Numbered from the stretch's first letter, positions 17,605-28,296 are shown. The stretch: DNA of 64,000 nt from an uncultured Bacteroidales bacterium (GCA_902793405.1 CADBDH010000026.1:1-64000), one strand, 5' to 3'. Notes: generated by a model from the letters alone, not told the origin. Made by a program: numbers and translations.

Positions 17605-19553
17605 CACCCAAAGTCTTCACTTCTAACTTTCTCCAGTTCTTCGCCAGCCTTTTCCCATTGGGCCATGACGTCGTCGAGCTCACGGCTGATTTGGGAATGC
17701 TTGTAGTAGATGTCAACGTCCTCGCTGGTGGCGGTGGACAGTTTGTCCTCGATGTCGGCGAGTTGCTGTTCAAGTTCGGCAATTTTAGCCTCGAGTGTCT
17801 TCACCTTTTTCTCGGCCTGACGGATGCGGCGTTCACGGTCTTTCTGCCGCTGGTAGTCCAGCTTGCCCTGGCTTGCAGTGGGTTCGGGAATCTCTTCGGC
17901 CGTTGTGGCAGCAGGCACGGTCTTTGCCTCCAGTTGTTGCAGTGAATCGAGCTGTTTCTTCTGCAGGAAATCATAGATGCCGCCCAGGTGCTCACGCACG
18001 CGATGCTCGCCAAACTCATACACCTTGCCCACGATGCCGTTCAGGAAGTCGCGGTCATGGGACACGACGATGACGGTGCCCTCAAAGGCCTGGATAGCCT
18101 CTTTCAGCACGTCCTTGCTGGGCATGTCCAGGTGGTTGGTGGGCTCATCGAGGATGAGCAGGTTGACGGGTTGCAGCAGCAGACGTATCATGGCCAGTCG
18201 GCTCTTTTCGCCTCCGCTCAGCACTTTGACCTTCTTGTCGGCATTCTTGCCGCCGAACATAAAGGCGCCCAGGATGTCGTTGATGCGCGTGCGTATGTCG
18301 CCCACAGCGACATAGTCGATGGTGTCGTGCACCGTCAACGTCTCATCGAGCAACTGCGCCTGATTTTGTGCGAAATAACCTATTTTGACATTGTGCCCGA
18401 TCTGCAGCTTGCCGTCAAAGGGAATCTCACCCATAATGCACTTAACAAGAGTCGATTTACCGGCGCCGTTCTTGCCGACAAAGGCGACTTTCTCACCGCG
18501 CTTGATGGTGAACGTCACGTCATGGAACACGTTCAGGTTGCCGTAGTCCTTGCGCAAATCCTCGGCGATGACGGGGTAGTCGCCGCTGCGGGGTGCCGGC
18601 GGGAACTTCAGCCGCATGCGGCTGCGGTCCACCTCGTCGACCTCGATGCGCTCCAGTTTGTCGAGCATCTTGATGCGGCTCTGCACCTGCACGGCCTTGG
18701 TGGCCTTGTAGCGGAAACGCTCGATAAAGTCCTCGGTGTCGTGGATGAGCTTCTGCTGGTTCTCATAGGCGCGCATCTGTTGCTCGACACGTTCCTTGCG
18801 CAGCTCTACAAACTGGCTGTAGCTCACCTTGTAGTCATAGATTTTGCCCAGCGAAATCTCTATCGTACGGTTGGTAACATTATCGATGAAGGCGCGGTCG
18901 TGCGAAACGAGCAGCAAGGCACCGTTGCGATTTTTCAAAAATGCTTCCAGCCACTGGATGGACTCGATGTCCAGGTGGTTGGTGGGCTCATCGAGCAACA
19001 GCACGTCGGGACGGCGCAGCAACAGCTTGGCCAGCTCGATGCGCATGCGCCAACCGCCGCTGAACTCGCTCGTGGGGCGGTCAAAGTCGCTGCGTTCAAA
19101 TCCCAGGCCCATCAGGGTCTTCTCGATCTCGGCCTCGATGTTATCACTTTGCATCAGGGCACGCAATTCGGTCTTCTGGGCCACTCGCTCGATAAGGTCT
19201 TGATACTCCTCGCTGTCATAGTCGGTGCGTTCGGCAAGTTCCTGATTCATCCGATCGATGGCAGCGTCCATCTGCTGCAGGTGCTCAAACGCCCGTCCTG
19301 CCTCTTGCTTGACGGTGAACTCATCCTTGAGCTGCATCTGCTGCGGCAGGTAGCCGATGGTGATGTCGGCCTGGCGTGCGACAGTGCCACTGGTGGGCTG
19401 TTGCTCGCCAGTGATGATTCTTAGCATGGTAGTCTTGCCAGCGCCGTTCTTGCCCACCAGCGCTATTTTGTCCCGTTTATTGATGACATAGCTGATGTTC
19501 TCAAACAGCACCTGGCTGCCAAATTCCACCTTGAGTCCCTGTATTGAAATCAT
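17604..19553 (-). CDS. ABC-F family ATP-binding protein
   Basis: A 649-residue protein with two ABC ATPase domains and no membrane segment. Each has a Walker A of the form GKNGAGKT/ST, a signature (FSGGW first, LSGGEKS second) and a LLLDEPTNHLD/LILDEPTNHLD Walker B. A charged linker separates the domains and a C-terminal coiled coil (about 560-645, rich in Glu/Lys/Arg) follows. ABC-F proteins act on the ribosome at the E site; the length and C-terminal coiled coil resemble the Uup/YdiF type more than dedicated antibiotic-resistance factors. A CAAAATTA box (plus strand 19576-19583) matches a -7 element, but no -33 is clear. Confidence 0.92.
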   Translation of the reverse strand: MISIQGLKVEFGSQVLFENISYVINKRDKIALVGKNGAGKTTMLRIITGEQQPTSGTVARQADITIGYLPQQMQLKDEFTVKQEAGRAFEHLQQMDAAIDRMNQELAERTDYDSEEYQDLIERVAQKTELRALMQSDNIEAEIEKTLMGLGFERSDFDRPTSEFSGGWRMRIELAKLLLRRPDVLLLDEPTNHLDIESIQWLEAFLKNRNGALLLVSHDRAFIDNVTNRTIEISLGKIYDYKVSYSQFVELRKERVEQQMRAYENQQKLIHDTEDFIERFRYKATKAVQVQSRIKMLDKLERIEVDEVDRSRMRLKFPPAPRSGDYPVIAEDLRKDYGNLNVFHDVTFTIKRGEKVAFVGKNGAGKSTLVKCIMGEIPFDGKLQIGHNVKIGYFAQNQAQLLDETLTVHDTIDYVAVGDIRTRINDILGAFMFGGKNADKKVKVLSGGEKSRLAMIRLLLQPVNLLILDEPTNHLDMPSKDVLKEAIQAFEGTVIVVSHDRDFLNGIVGKVYEFGEHRVREHLGGIYDFLQKKQLDSLQQLEAKTVPAATTAEEIPEPTASQGKLDYQRQKDRERRIRQAEKKVKTLEAKIAELEQQLADIEDKLSTATSEDVDIYYKHSQISRELDDVMAQWEKAGEELEKVRSEDFG

Positions 19554-19591
19554 GCCTGAATTGCAATTTTGGCTGCAAAATTACAAAAAAA

Positions 19592-19628
19592 CCTAGATAC
19601 TCTAGAAACTCTAGATAATCTAGTTTTT
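19592..19628. repeat. CTAGA-rich degenerate repeat
   Basis: Four spaced CTAGA/CTAG elements in the 75-bp gap between the methyltransferase and ABC-F genes. It is similar in flavour to the other CTAGTTT/TTAGTTT tracts of the window. It could fold weakly, and no T-run terminator is evident. Confidence 0.4.
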
Positions 19629-20786
19629 CTAAAACAGGCTTAACGGTTTCACCTCGGTGGTCGCACGGGCCTGCCTGATGTATTCGCCGTTGATGTCGAT
19701 GCCGATGCTGCGCAGGTTCATCTCATAGGCGATCTTGCATGCCGTGCCTGTTCCGCAGTAGGGATCCAGCACGATGCCGTCGTGAGGGCAGGTGGCGACC
19801 AATGGCAAGCGGTAGAGCGTATCGGGTGCCACACAGTAGTGTGCAATACCCGAGCGTTGAACGCCAATGGTCCACACGTCGCTGGGCACCAACCATTGAT
19901 GCTGCTTGCCTCTGGTGGTGGGTTTGCCTTTCCCTTTGACCTCATTGCGCATGATGAGCGCGAAGGTGCGCCTCAGTTCCTCGTCGTTGTAGTAGAAATC
20001 GTCATTCTTCACAAGATGGAACATGAACTCGTGCACCTTGCGCAGGTGGTCCTGACTCCCTTGCGGAGAAGTTGTGGTCTTGTTCCACACCACCTCGTTG
20101 ACCAGTTGCCAGCCTTGCCGGTCAATCATCTGCAGCACGACACGCCAGGGAATGCCCTGCACAAAGCCGTCGGTAGTGTCATCGCCCATGTTGAGCCAGA
20201 GCGAGCCTTGCGGCTTGAGCACGCGCCAGGCCTGGGCCATGGTCTGCAACAGTTCGGCCACAAATTCCTCCTTGGTGGTGGCTGTGATGCTTTCGGTGCC
20301 CTGGCTGCGGCGACGCCAGTAGGGCGGGGTCGTGACGATGCAATCGATGCTCTCGTCCTCGATGCGTTGCATCACGGTCGCGGCATCACCCTGTTCGTAA
20401 TGGGGCAGAGCCGACCGGCCCATGTGGGTCACCAGGCCACGGGTCACGGGGGCAGGGCGATTGGCATTCTCGTCGCTCTTGGCGCTCTCGGAGTCCTCGG
20501 GATGCTCGGTATTGACCATCTCATACAGCAGTTTCACGGCTTGACTCGACATCTTGTCGTGGGCAATGTTGGAATAAGCCTCGTCGGCAAGCCACATGGC
20601 AACCAGTTCGTTGGCATCGGTCTTGAAAATGCGTGCCAGCCGCAGCACCTGTTCGCGTTTGGGACGTCGCTCACCATGCTCATAGCGGCTATAAGCGGGC
20701 ACATCCACTCCGATGGCCTTGGCAAGGTCCTTCTGCCGTTTGCCGCTCTCCAGACGCAGTTGTTTGATTTTTTCCGAGAAAAGCAT
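19629..20786 (-). CDS. DNA methyltransferase fused to N-terminal XRE helix-turn-helix
   Basis: A 385-residue fusion. Residues 4-60 are an XRE/Cro helix-turn-helix (RQKDLAKAIGVDVPAYSRYE). Residues 125-385 are an amino-methyltransferase with motif IV TTPPYW (152-157) ahead of motif I DPYCGTGT (341-348), the permuted beta-class order. The Thr/Ser-Pro-Pro-Tyr form leans to N4-cytosine, though N6-adenine is possible. No restriction endonuclease is adjacent, so it looks like a solitary enzyme. The promoter lies inside a 16-bp inverted repeat (20837-20881), which suggests that the HTH binds there and that the gene is autoregulated. Confidence 0.88.
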   Translation of the reverse strand: MLFSEKIKQLRLESGKRQKDLAKAIGVDVPAYSRYEHGERRPKREQVLRLARIFKTDANELVAMWLADEAYSNIAHDKMSSQAVKLLYEMVNTEHPEDSESAKSDENANRPAPVTRGLVTHMGRSALPHYEQGDAATVMQRIEDESIDCIVTTPPYWRRRSQGTESITATTKEEFVAELLQTMAQAWRVLKPQGSLWLNMGDDTTDGFVQGIPWRVVLQMIDRQGWQLVNEVVWNKTTTSPQGSQDHLRKVHEFMFHLVKNDDFYYNDEELRRTFALIMRNEVKGKGKPTTRGKQHQWLVPSDVWTIGVQRSGIAHYCVAPDTLYRLPLVATCPHDGIVLDPYCGTGTACKIAYEMNLRSIGIDINGEYIRQARATTEVKPLSLF

Positions 20787-20836
20787 ATTGGTCGTTGGTT
20801 TTTAGTTTCTAGTCCTTGGCAGTTGTTTTTAGATGA

Positions 20837-20881
20837 CAAATTTAGGCAATATCTTTTTCATTATCAAAGATATTGCCTAAA
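20837..20881 (-). promoter_or_regulatory. methyltransferase promoter within a 16-bp inverted repeat (putative operator)
   Basis: TTTAGGCAATATCTTT (20841-20856) and AAAGATATTGCCTAAA (20866-20881) are perfect arms with a 9-nt spacer. On the minus strand, -33 TTTG (20865-20868) overlaps one arm and -7 TAAATTTG (20837-20844) the other, with 20 nt between. A bound dimer would mask both boxes. It could also be a terminator for the VanZ-like gene, but no T-run follows. Confidence 0.6.
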
Positions 20882-20923
20882 AAATGTTTCTTTTCAGTTA
20901 TTTTCTTTCTCGGCCGCTGTGCG

Positions 20924-21382
20924 TTATTTCCTTTTTTTGCGGCGATGCTGATAGCGCCAGTGGTGCTGAATCGAGTGATAGAGATAGTGACGGAACGGAT
21001 GCAGCAGCCAGTAGCGGTAGAACAGGAAAGCCGCTGCTGCGCCCAGGGTAGCGGCATACACGTTGTTGATGTCATAGTTGTAGCCGTTGGTCCTCCACAT
21101 CAGACCGATTTCAAACAACAGTGACATTACAGCGGTGACGGCAGCCAGAGCCATCTCCTGATTGAGCTTGCTGTGGTGAGGCAGACGCGACTTGGCATAG
21201 TCGAGAATGAATGTCAAGGCGACAAGGAAATACAGGATGAAATGTCCTACCTGCTCAGCATATGGAAATATTTTTAAACTGTTGATACCCAGTGGGTTTT
21301 TGACAAATGTAAAGAAAATCGCCGCCAGCACCATGAACAGCGATGGCAGTCCTTTTGGAATAGACAGAATAAAGTTTTTCAT
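20924..21382 (-). CDS. VanZ-like membrane protein
   Basis: A 152-residue protein with about four hydrophobic helices and a strongly basic His/Arg/Lys C-terminal tail (HHWRYQHRRKKRK). The segment PYAEQVGHFILYFLVAL resembles the DKxxHFxxYF signature of VanZ-like proteins, and FEIGLMW...NGYNYDINNVYAATLG resembles their second conserved part. The role is unknown; VanZ gives low teicoplanin resistance in enterococci, but most homologues are uncharacterised. A -7-like CAAAGGTA box lies upstream (plus strand 21418-21425). Confidence 0.7.
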   Translation of the reverse strand: MKNFILSIPKGLPSLFMVLAAIFFTFVKNPLGINSLKIFPYAEQVGHFILYFLVALTFILDYAKSRLPHHSKLNQEMALAAVTAVMSLLFEIGLMWRTNGYNYDINNVYAATLGAAAAFLFYRYWLLHPFRHYLYHSIQHHWRYQHRRKKRK

Positions 21383-21562
21383 CTGTGAGTAACGGGTTTC
21401 ATTTAATTTTCAAACGACAAAGGTAATCATTTTTCCTTTATGCCGATGTTTTTTTGAGAAAAATTACAGTAATTATTCACGATAAGCTAAAAAGATGGCC
21501 GACAAATACTGATAATAGACCGAATTTGGGTATTTTTGCGCTTGAACAGAAAAACGGAGCGA

Positions 21563-21865
21563 ATGAAGCGATTACTTGACATGACCAAGCGGGAGCGACG
21601 AGGAACCATCGTCGTGCTGTTGCTGATAGCGGTGATATTGGTCACCTCCTTGCTCATGCGCACAAGACGCGACAGCGCTCCCGTGGCGGGGACCGATGCT
21701 GTTACACTTCAGGCCTTTGAAACTCAGACCGATTCGGCTGTCGTGACCGTAAACCCGCCCGTTCGCCACAAAACCGATAGGAAAAAGTCCCATAAACGCC
21801 GTGCGGCAAAGAAGGCCAGGCCCGCCGACAAACCTCGCCGCTTGGACCCTGTTCCGCAGTTCTGA
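21563..21865 (+). CDS. small single-pass membrane protein with basic tail
   Basis: A 100-residue protein starting MKRLLDMTKRERRGT, then one transmembrane helix (about 16-32) and a very basic Pro-rich C-terminus. The MTKRERRGxxVLLLL start resembles the membrane anchor of Bacteroidetes ComEA-like helix-hairpin-helix proteins, but the HhH domain is absent here. It could be a truncated relative or an independent small protein. The start at 21563 is placed after a TATTTTTG -7-like box (21531-21538); the -33 is unclear. Confidence 0.6.
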   Translation: MKRLLDMTKRERRGTIVVLLLIAVILVTSLLMRTRRDSAPVAGTDAVTLQAFETQTDSAVVTVNPPVRHKTDRKKSHKRRAAKKARPADKPRRLDPVPQF

Positions 21866-21897
21866 GCGCAGTCAGGGCTTAAAAAACCATTAATTCG

Positions 21898-21929
21898 TTT
21901 GACGGATTGAGCGGATTGTGCTACTTTTG
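21898..21929 (+). promoter_or_regulatory. promoter of sodium-dependent transporter
   Basis: TTTG (21898-21901), 20-nt spacer, TACTTTTG (21922-21929), 24 bp before the ATG at 21953. Confidence 0.75.
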
Positions 21930-21952
21930 CCACCATTAAATCAAGAAGAACT

Positions 21953-23299
21953 ATGACAAAACGAGGAGGATTTGCAACACGTTTGGGTGCCATTGCCGCG
22001 GCCGTCGGCTCGGCTGTGGGTTTGGGAAACATCTGGCGCTTCCCCTACGAGGCAGGCATGAACGGAGGCGGTGCCTTCATTCTGGTGTATATCGGCTGTA
22101 TCTTGGTCATGGGAATTCCCGTGATATTGAGTGAGTTCATCATCGGCCGATCGACGCACAGCAACATGAAGGCCGCGTTAAGGCGCCTCTCGCCGGGCAA
22201 GAAGTATTACCTCTTTACCTACCTGTGCATCCTGGGCAGCTTTGTTGTAATCGGCTTCTACAGTGTGGTTTGTGGCTGGATTATCGAGTACCTTTATCAG
22301 GCTGCCATAGGCCAGTTGAGCGGTCACACTCCTCAGGAATACAACGAAATGTTCTCTTCGCTGGTAGCCAATCCTTGGCGTTGTGTGGGCTGGACGATAC
22401 TCTTCCTCATTCTCAACTTCTTCGTGATGAGCCGTGGCGTCGAGAAGGGTATTGAGCGTGTGGCAAGGGTGATGATGCCGTTGCTTTTTGTCATCTTGGC
22501 CATCTTCTGCATCAACTCGTTGTTGATGCCGGGAGCCAGCAAGGGACTCAAGTTCCTGTTTTACCCCAACTTCTCGGCCTTGACAATGCGGGGTGTGCTG
22601 GATGCCTTCGGGCAGGCGTTCCTCTCGCTGTCCATCGGTATTTCATGCCTGGTGACATACAGTTCCTACTTCAAGGATGACACATCGCTGGCTAAGGATG
22701 CCATTACCGTAGCCGGTCTCGACACGCTGGTGGCAATTCTCTCGGGCGTGATGATTTTCCCTGCAGTCTTCTCCTTCGGCGTAGAGCCCACTGCCGGTCC
22801 GCGCCTCATTTTTGAGGTGCTGCCGGGTATCTTCCAGCAGATGACGGGCGGCTATTTCTGGGCCTTGTTGTTCTTCCTGCTGGTGTTCTTCGCCTCGTTG
22901 ACATCGACAATTTCCCTGAGCGAGATCCCCATCACCTTCCTCATCGAGGAGCGTAACCTGACGCGTAATCGAGCCATCAACTGGGCTGCCCTGGTCACCT
23001 TTGTACTGGCAACGCTGGCCGCCCTGTCATTCAATGTCCTTGACGACATCAAGTTGTGGGGCAAGAACATCTTCGACATGATGGACTATGCCGCCAGCAA
23101 CATCTTCATGCTCTTGGGCGGACTGTTCACTGCCGTCTATGTGGGATGGATTCTCGACCGCAAGGTCGTTCACAACCAGCTCACCAACAACGGCCGCTTG
23201 AAGGCCAGGTTCGTCGAGCCCTATCTCATCTTCTGCCTGCGCTACGTCGCCCCCGTTTCCATCTTCTTCATCTTCCTCTACCTCACCGGCATCATCTAA
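21953..23299 (+). CDS. neurotransmitter:sodium symporter (SNF/NSS) family transporter
   Basis: A 448-residue integral membrane protein with about eleven to twelve helices. It opens with the NSS fingerprint of helix 1 (GSAVGLGNIWRFPY), whose unwound part binds Na+ and the substrate amine or amino acid in LeuT. A second signature is FSFGVEPTAGPRLIFEVLP. Bacterial members usually import amino acids such as tryptophan, tyrosine or leucine; which one is not readable here. Monocistronic, with a clear promoter and a hairpin after the stop (23349-23387). Confidence 0.93.
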   Translation: MTKRGGFATRLGAIAAAVGSAVGLGNIWRFPYEAGMNGGGAFILVYIGCILVMGIPVILSEFIIGRSTHSNMKAALRRLSPGKKYYLFTYLCILGSFVVIGFYSVVCGWIIEYLYQAAIGQLSGHTPQEYNEMFSSLVANPWRCVGWTILFLILNFFVMSRGVEKGIERVARVMMPLLFVILAIFCINSLLMPGASKGLKFLFYPNFSALTMRGVLDAFGQAFLSLSIGISCLVTYSSYFKDDTSLAKDAITVAGLDTLVAILSGVMIFPAVFSFGVEPTAGPRLIFEVLPGIFQQMTGGYFWALLFFLLVFFASLTSTISLSEIPITFLIEERNLTRNRAINWAALVTFVLATLAALSFNVLDDIKLWGKNIFDMMDYAASNIFMLLGGLFTAVYVGWILDRKVVHNQLTNNGRLKARFVEPYLIFCLRYVAPVSIFFIFLYLTGII

Positions 23300-23348
23300 C
23301 CGCCCAACAACAACTTCTACACAGCATTTTATAAAAACAACTAAAACA

Positions 23349-23387
23349 ACTCAAACAACCGTCACTCAACAAGATAGTTGTTTGAGT
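23349..23387 (+). terminator. hairpin after transporter gene
   Basis: ACTCAAACAAC (23349-23359) and GTTGTTTGAGT (23377-23387) are perfect 11-bp arms. No strong T-run follows, so terminator function is uncertain. Confidence 0.5.
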
Positions 23388-23417
23388 CATCTCCATTTAT
23401 AATAAAGCGCCCTGCCC

Positions 23418-23500
23418 TGTTGTTAGAGTATTACAAGCTGCCAGCTTGTAAAAAAATGTCGCGCCCTGTTGTCGAGGTATTGCAAGCCTTCGGTATGTAA
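23418..23500. repeat. 83-bp flanking direct repeat, left copy
   Basis: Near-identical to 24722-24804 in the same orientation. It contains the perfect palindrome TTACAAGCTG-C-CAGCTTGTAA (23431-23451), then a second half-unit with a worn palindrome (GCAAGCCTTCGGTATG). The two half-units share TGTTGT...GTATT.CAAGC, so the repeat is itself an old tandem duplication. Confidence 0.85.
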
Positions 23501-23516
23501 AAAATCCCCCTCCCTC

Positions 23517-23547
23517 TTGACAAGCCTTCTACAATTCACTATCTTTG
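23517..23547 (+). promoter_or_regulatory. promoter of the frame-broken ATPase gene
   Basis: CTTGA with core TTG (23517-23519), 20-nt spacer, TATCTTTG (23540-23547), just upstream of the ATG at 23564. The promoter appears intact although the gene is not. Confidence 0.6.
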
Positions 23548-23563
23548 CACTCTCAACAATACC

Positions 23564-24677
23564 ATGTTAAACAATTTATCAATGAAAAACACCATGAGCA
23601 ACATCAATTATTACCGTTATCCCAATGCACGCAGCGAAGCCGACTCTTGGAAGAACTGCCAGTTCACCAGCGACACCGACCTCAGCGCCTACACCATCCA
23701 GCCATTGGTAACCATCAACGGCCAGCCATTTCTGCGTCAGCACCACTCCACCTACCTCACCGGCAAGGAAACCTGTCGCGCCCACCACTTTGCCCCCCTG
23801 TGCCGGGGCTTCGGCCACTGTCCTCGCCAGCGATGCCCCCGTTAGCACAGCCCCCGCCGGCAAAGTCCTCTGGATCGACACCCTCCACGGCCCCCACATC
23901 TGTACCGCCATCTACAACGAGCTTGTCGCCCACGCCCCCGACAAGAAAAACCTCCACTTCGTCTGCCTCGACTTCCTTGGCGAGCAGCGCGGTAACGTCT
24001 TTGCACTAAATCGCAACATCGAGGCATTAATCGGCAGTTACAAACCCGACCTCGTCGTCATCGACGACATCGACCACCTCATGCCCTTCTGCGGCGTCAA
24101 CACCGCCAAGGAATTCTGCAACATCGTCCGCGACGTCACCAACCACACCGAGACCGCCTTTCTCTTTATCGGCTACAACCACCTCAACAAGAAAGCCTCA
24201 ACCACAGGCAACCTCGGCAAGTACCTCTTCCTCGACGCTTCTGATGTCTTCTCCCTCTCCACCCAACGCGAGGTCACCACAGTCCGTCTCATCCGCAGCT
24301 ACGACCTCAGCCGCAACCCCGACAACACCGAGTACCACTTCACCATCGGCCCCGACAACCTCCCCCAGCGTACCGACGCCCTTCCCGCCGCCAAGCACAT
24401 CGACGACAACACCCTCCGCGACATCATCCGCGACACCCTCCAACCAGGAGAACCCATCACCCCCGACCAGCTCCTCCACGAGGTCACCACCCGCTACCGC
24501 CACCTCAAGCACCAGCAACGCGCCACCGACCTCATAACCCAAGCCCTTCATCTCAACCTAATTAAGAAACTTGACAATCAACAAGATACCTACACTCCCA
24601 CCATGACAATTAACACTCCTTTAACACTTCCGCCCCACCTGCCAAGCCAGTCCAGCACCATGGAGCATGTCCCGTAG
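23564..24677 (+). pseudogene. RepA/RecA-like ATPase of a mobile-element type, frame broken
   Basis: Two frames form one protein of about 370 residues. The first (23564-23845) carries YYRYPNARSEADSWKN and VTINGQPFLRQHHSTYLTGK. The second, +1 relative to it, is open from before 23790 to 24677 and continues with GKVLWIDTLHGPH and a Walker-B-like strand DLVVIDDIDHLM. The switch lies in 23760-23830, where a P-loop is expected; neither frame gives a normal GxxxxGKT. The N-terminus resembles ATPases found on Bacteroides plasmids and integrated elements. Reading is C-rich and unlike the neighbours. The gene is enclosed by 83-bp direct repeats. Decay is most likely, but an assembly error is possible. 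Confidence 0.65.
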
Positions 24678-24721
24678 CCGACGGCTCTGCCGTCTAGAAA
24701 GCCCATCTAGCATTCCTTCCG

Positions 24722-24804
24722 TGTTGTTAGAGTATTACAAGCTGCCAGCTTGTAAAAAAAGTCGCTCCCTGTTGTCAAGGTATTGCAAGCCTTTGGCTTG
24801 TACA
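24722..24804. repeat. 83-bp flanking direct repeat, right copy
   Basis: Right copy of 23418-23500, starting TGTTGTTAGAGTATTAC. It holds the palindrome TTACAAGCTG-C-CAGCTTGTAA (24735-24755) and, unlike the left copy, an intact second palindrome CAAGCC-TTT-GGCTTG. The copies are 1304 bp apart and enclose only the ATPase gene. Confidence 0.85.
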
Positions 24805-24861
24805 ATTAAACAACTATCCATCAAGTAGATAGCTGTACAAGTTATTTGAAAACTACGGTTG

Positions 24862-26706
<1,845 letters not shown>

Positions 26707-26713
26707 GATCAAT

Positions 26714-26771
26714 CAACTAAAAATCCAGAAACTAAGGACTAGAAACTAAGGACTAGAAACTAGAAACTAAT
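26714..26771. repeat. ACTAAGGACTAGAAACT-type tandem degenerate repeat
   Basis: Spacer between recQ and the sugar transferase consisting almost wholly of (G/C)AAACTAAGGACTA units. It is the longest member of the dispersed CTAAxxA/TTTAGT tract family in this window. Confidence 0.6.
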
Positions 26772-28164
26772 AAGCATTATCCTCGCCCTTGAGGGCGTTC
26801 CACACGGTTCGGAAAATGATTTTCAGGTCCATGAAAAAGGTCCAGTTCTCGGCGTACCAGACGTCGTACTCGACACGCTTCTCCATCTGCCACAGCTCCT
26901 CGGTCTGTCCGCGGTAGCCTCGCACCTGAGCCCATCCGGTGATGCCTGGCTTGATGGTGTGTCGCAACATGTACTTGTCGATGAGTTCGCTGTAGAGCTC
27001 GGTCTGTGCCACCATGTGGGGGCGGGGACCCACGATGCTCATTTCGCCGCGCCACACATTATAGAACTGCGGCAGCTCGTCGATGCTGGTTCGGCGCAGG
27101 AAGTTGCCGAAGCGTGTTACACGCGGGTCGCCCTTGGTGGCCTGGAGCGTGTCGCTGTCGGCATTGATGCGCATCGTGCGGAACTTGTAGCAGTCGAATG
27201 CCTGTCCGCGGTAGCCGGTGCGTTTCTGCACGAAGAAGATGGGACCTGGCGACGACAGCTTGATGCCGATGGCCACAGGGATGATGACCAGTGGCGACAG
27301 GATGAGTGCTATGGTCGACATCACCAGGTCGAAGGCGCGCTTGACGATGCGGTTGATGGGGTTTTTCAAGGGGTAGGGGTGGACGGCAAGAATGGGGATA
27401 TCGCCCACCGACTGCAACTCGAACTGGCGAGTCACCGTTCGCCCGAACTGCGGAACATAGTAGAAGTCGACCGCATTGTTGTCGGCAATGCGGATCATGC
27501 GCGACACGTTCTGGTTGTCCTCGATGTCGGGCACGGCGCAGAACATCTCGTCGACCTGATGGGTCTTGACAAACTGCTCCACGTCGTCGAGGGTTCCCTG
27601 ATAGGCCGCCGATGCCGAACGCGCCTTGGGGTTGTCGTCGAAAAATCCCACGATGTGGTAACCGTAGCCCATGTCGGCCAGCATCTCGTTGATGAGGCGC
27701 ACACCCACGGTGCCGCCACCGATGACGATGACGCGCTTGAAGTTAAAGCCCCTGTTGCGGTACAGCTTGACAAACTGTCGTGAGATGACCCACCATGCCG
27801 CAAGCGCGACAAAGAAGATGATGTAGAACCACAACAGGCGCTGCCACTGGGCGTCGGCATGTCCCAGAAACGTGGTGAGCGTGACGAAGATACCTGCATG
27901 GGTGAGCACCAGCTTGAGTGCCTGGCCGACGACCTTCTCGGCATAGAAGACGCGGCGCTCATGCACATTGTTGTAGAAATACAGGCAGACCACCATCGCC
28001 ACATTGAGCACTAGCCACACGGGCCTGGAATACAGCTCATTGCCGGCGGGCAGGGCTTCGCGTTGCCAGTACATGGACGCGAAGAAGGCCAAGTTGACAA
28101 TCAGCAGGTCGATGACGCTGAATATCCACTTGACAAACTGGCCGTATCTGCCTTTGCTCTTCAT
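26767..28164 (-). CDS. undecaprenyl-phosphate hexose phosphotransferase (WcaJ-type)
   Basis: A 465-residue polyprenyl glycosylphosphotransferase that transfers hexose-1-phosphate, typically glucose, to undecaprenyl phosphate and so starts exopolysaccharide repeat-unit synthesis. It has four or five N-terminal membrane helices (about 10-130), a Rossmann-like middle (VIVIGGGTVGVRLINEM) and the C-terminal catalytic domain: membrane entry KRAFDLVMSTIALIL, then KFRTM, DELPQFYNVWRGEMS and VGPRP. No other capsule genes are adjacent, so it is an isolated initiator. The sugar specificity is inferred from family length only. Confidence 0.9.
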   Translation of the reverse strand: MKSKGRYGQFVKWIFSVIDLLIVNLAFFASMYWQREALPAGNELYSRPVWLVLNVAMVVCLYFYNNVHERRVFYAEKVVGQALKLVLTHAGIFVTLTTFLGHADAQWQRLLWFYIIFFVALAAWWVISRQFVKLYRNRGFNFKRVIVIGGGTVGVRLINEMLADMGYGYHIVGFFDDNPKARSASAAYQGTLDDVEQFVKTHQVDEMFCAVPDIEDNQNVSRMIRIADNNAVDFYYVPQFGRTVTRQFELQSVGDIPILAVHPYPLKNPINRIVKRAFDLVMSTIALILSPLVIIPVAIGIKLSSPGPIFFVQKRTGYRGQAFDCYKFRTMRINADSDTLQATKGDPRVTRFGNFLRRTSIDELPQFYNVWRGEMSIVGPRPHMVAQTELYSELIDKYMLRHTIKPGITGWAQVRGYRGQTEELWQMEKRVEYDVWYAENWTFFMDLKIIFRTVWNALKGEDNAY

Positions 28165-28296
28165 TTAACGGTGAGATGGTGTTTTCGTTAATGGTTGTCT
28201 TAAAGTCAACAAACGACGGGGGAGCGGCAATTTTCACTCCCCAGTCGCTGTTATGGATGTGTCGATGGCAGTACCATGTCCACTGTGCGTGGTGGA

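Noticed and set aside
19629..21382. Restriction-modification system around the methyltransferase
   Set aside because: Neighbours are a VanZ-like membrane protein and an ABC-F protein; no endonuclease motif or second HTH gene is present.
23418..24804. Insertion sequence
   Set aside because: Terminal repeats are direct, not inverted, and no transposase is encoded; an IS call is not supported.
26767..28164. Start of a capsule biosynthesis locus
   Set aside because: Adjacent genes are recQ and DUF349; no Wzx, Wzy or glycosyltransferase cluster follows.
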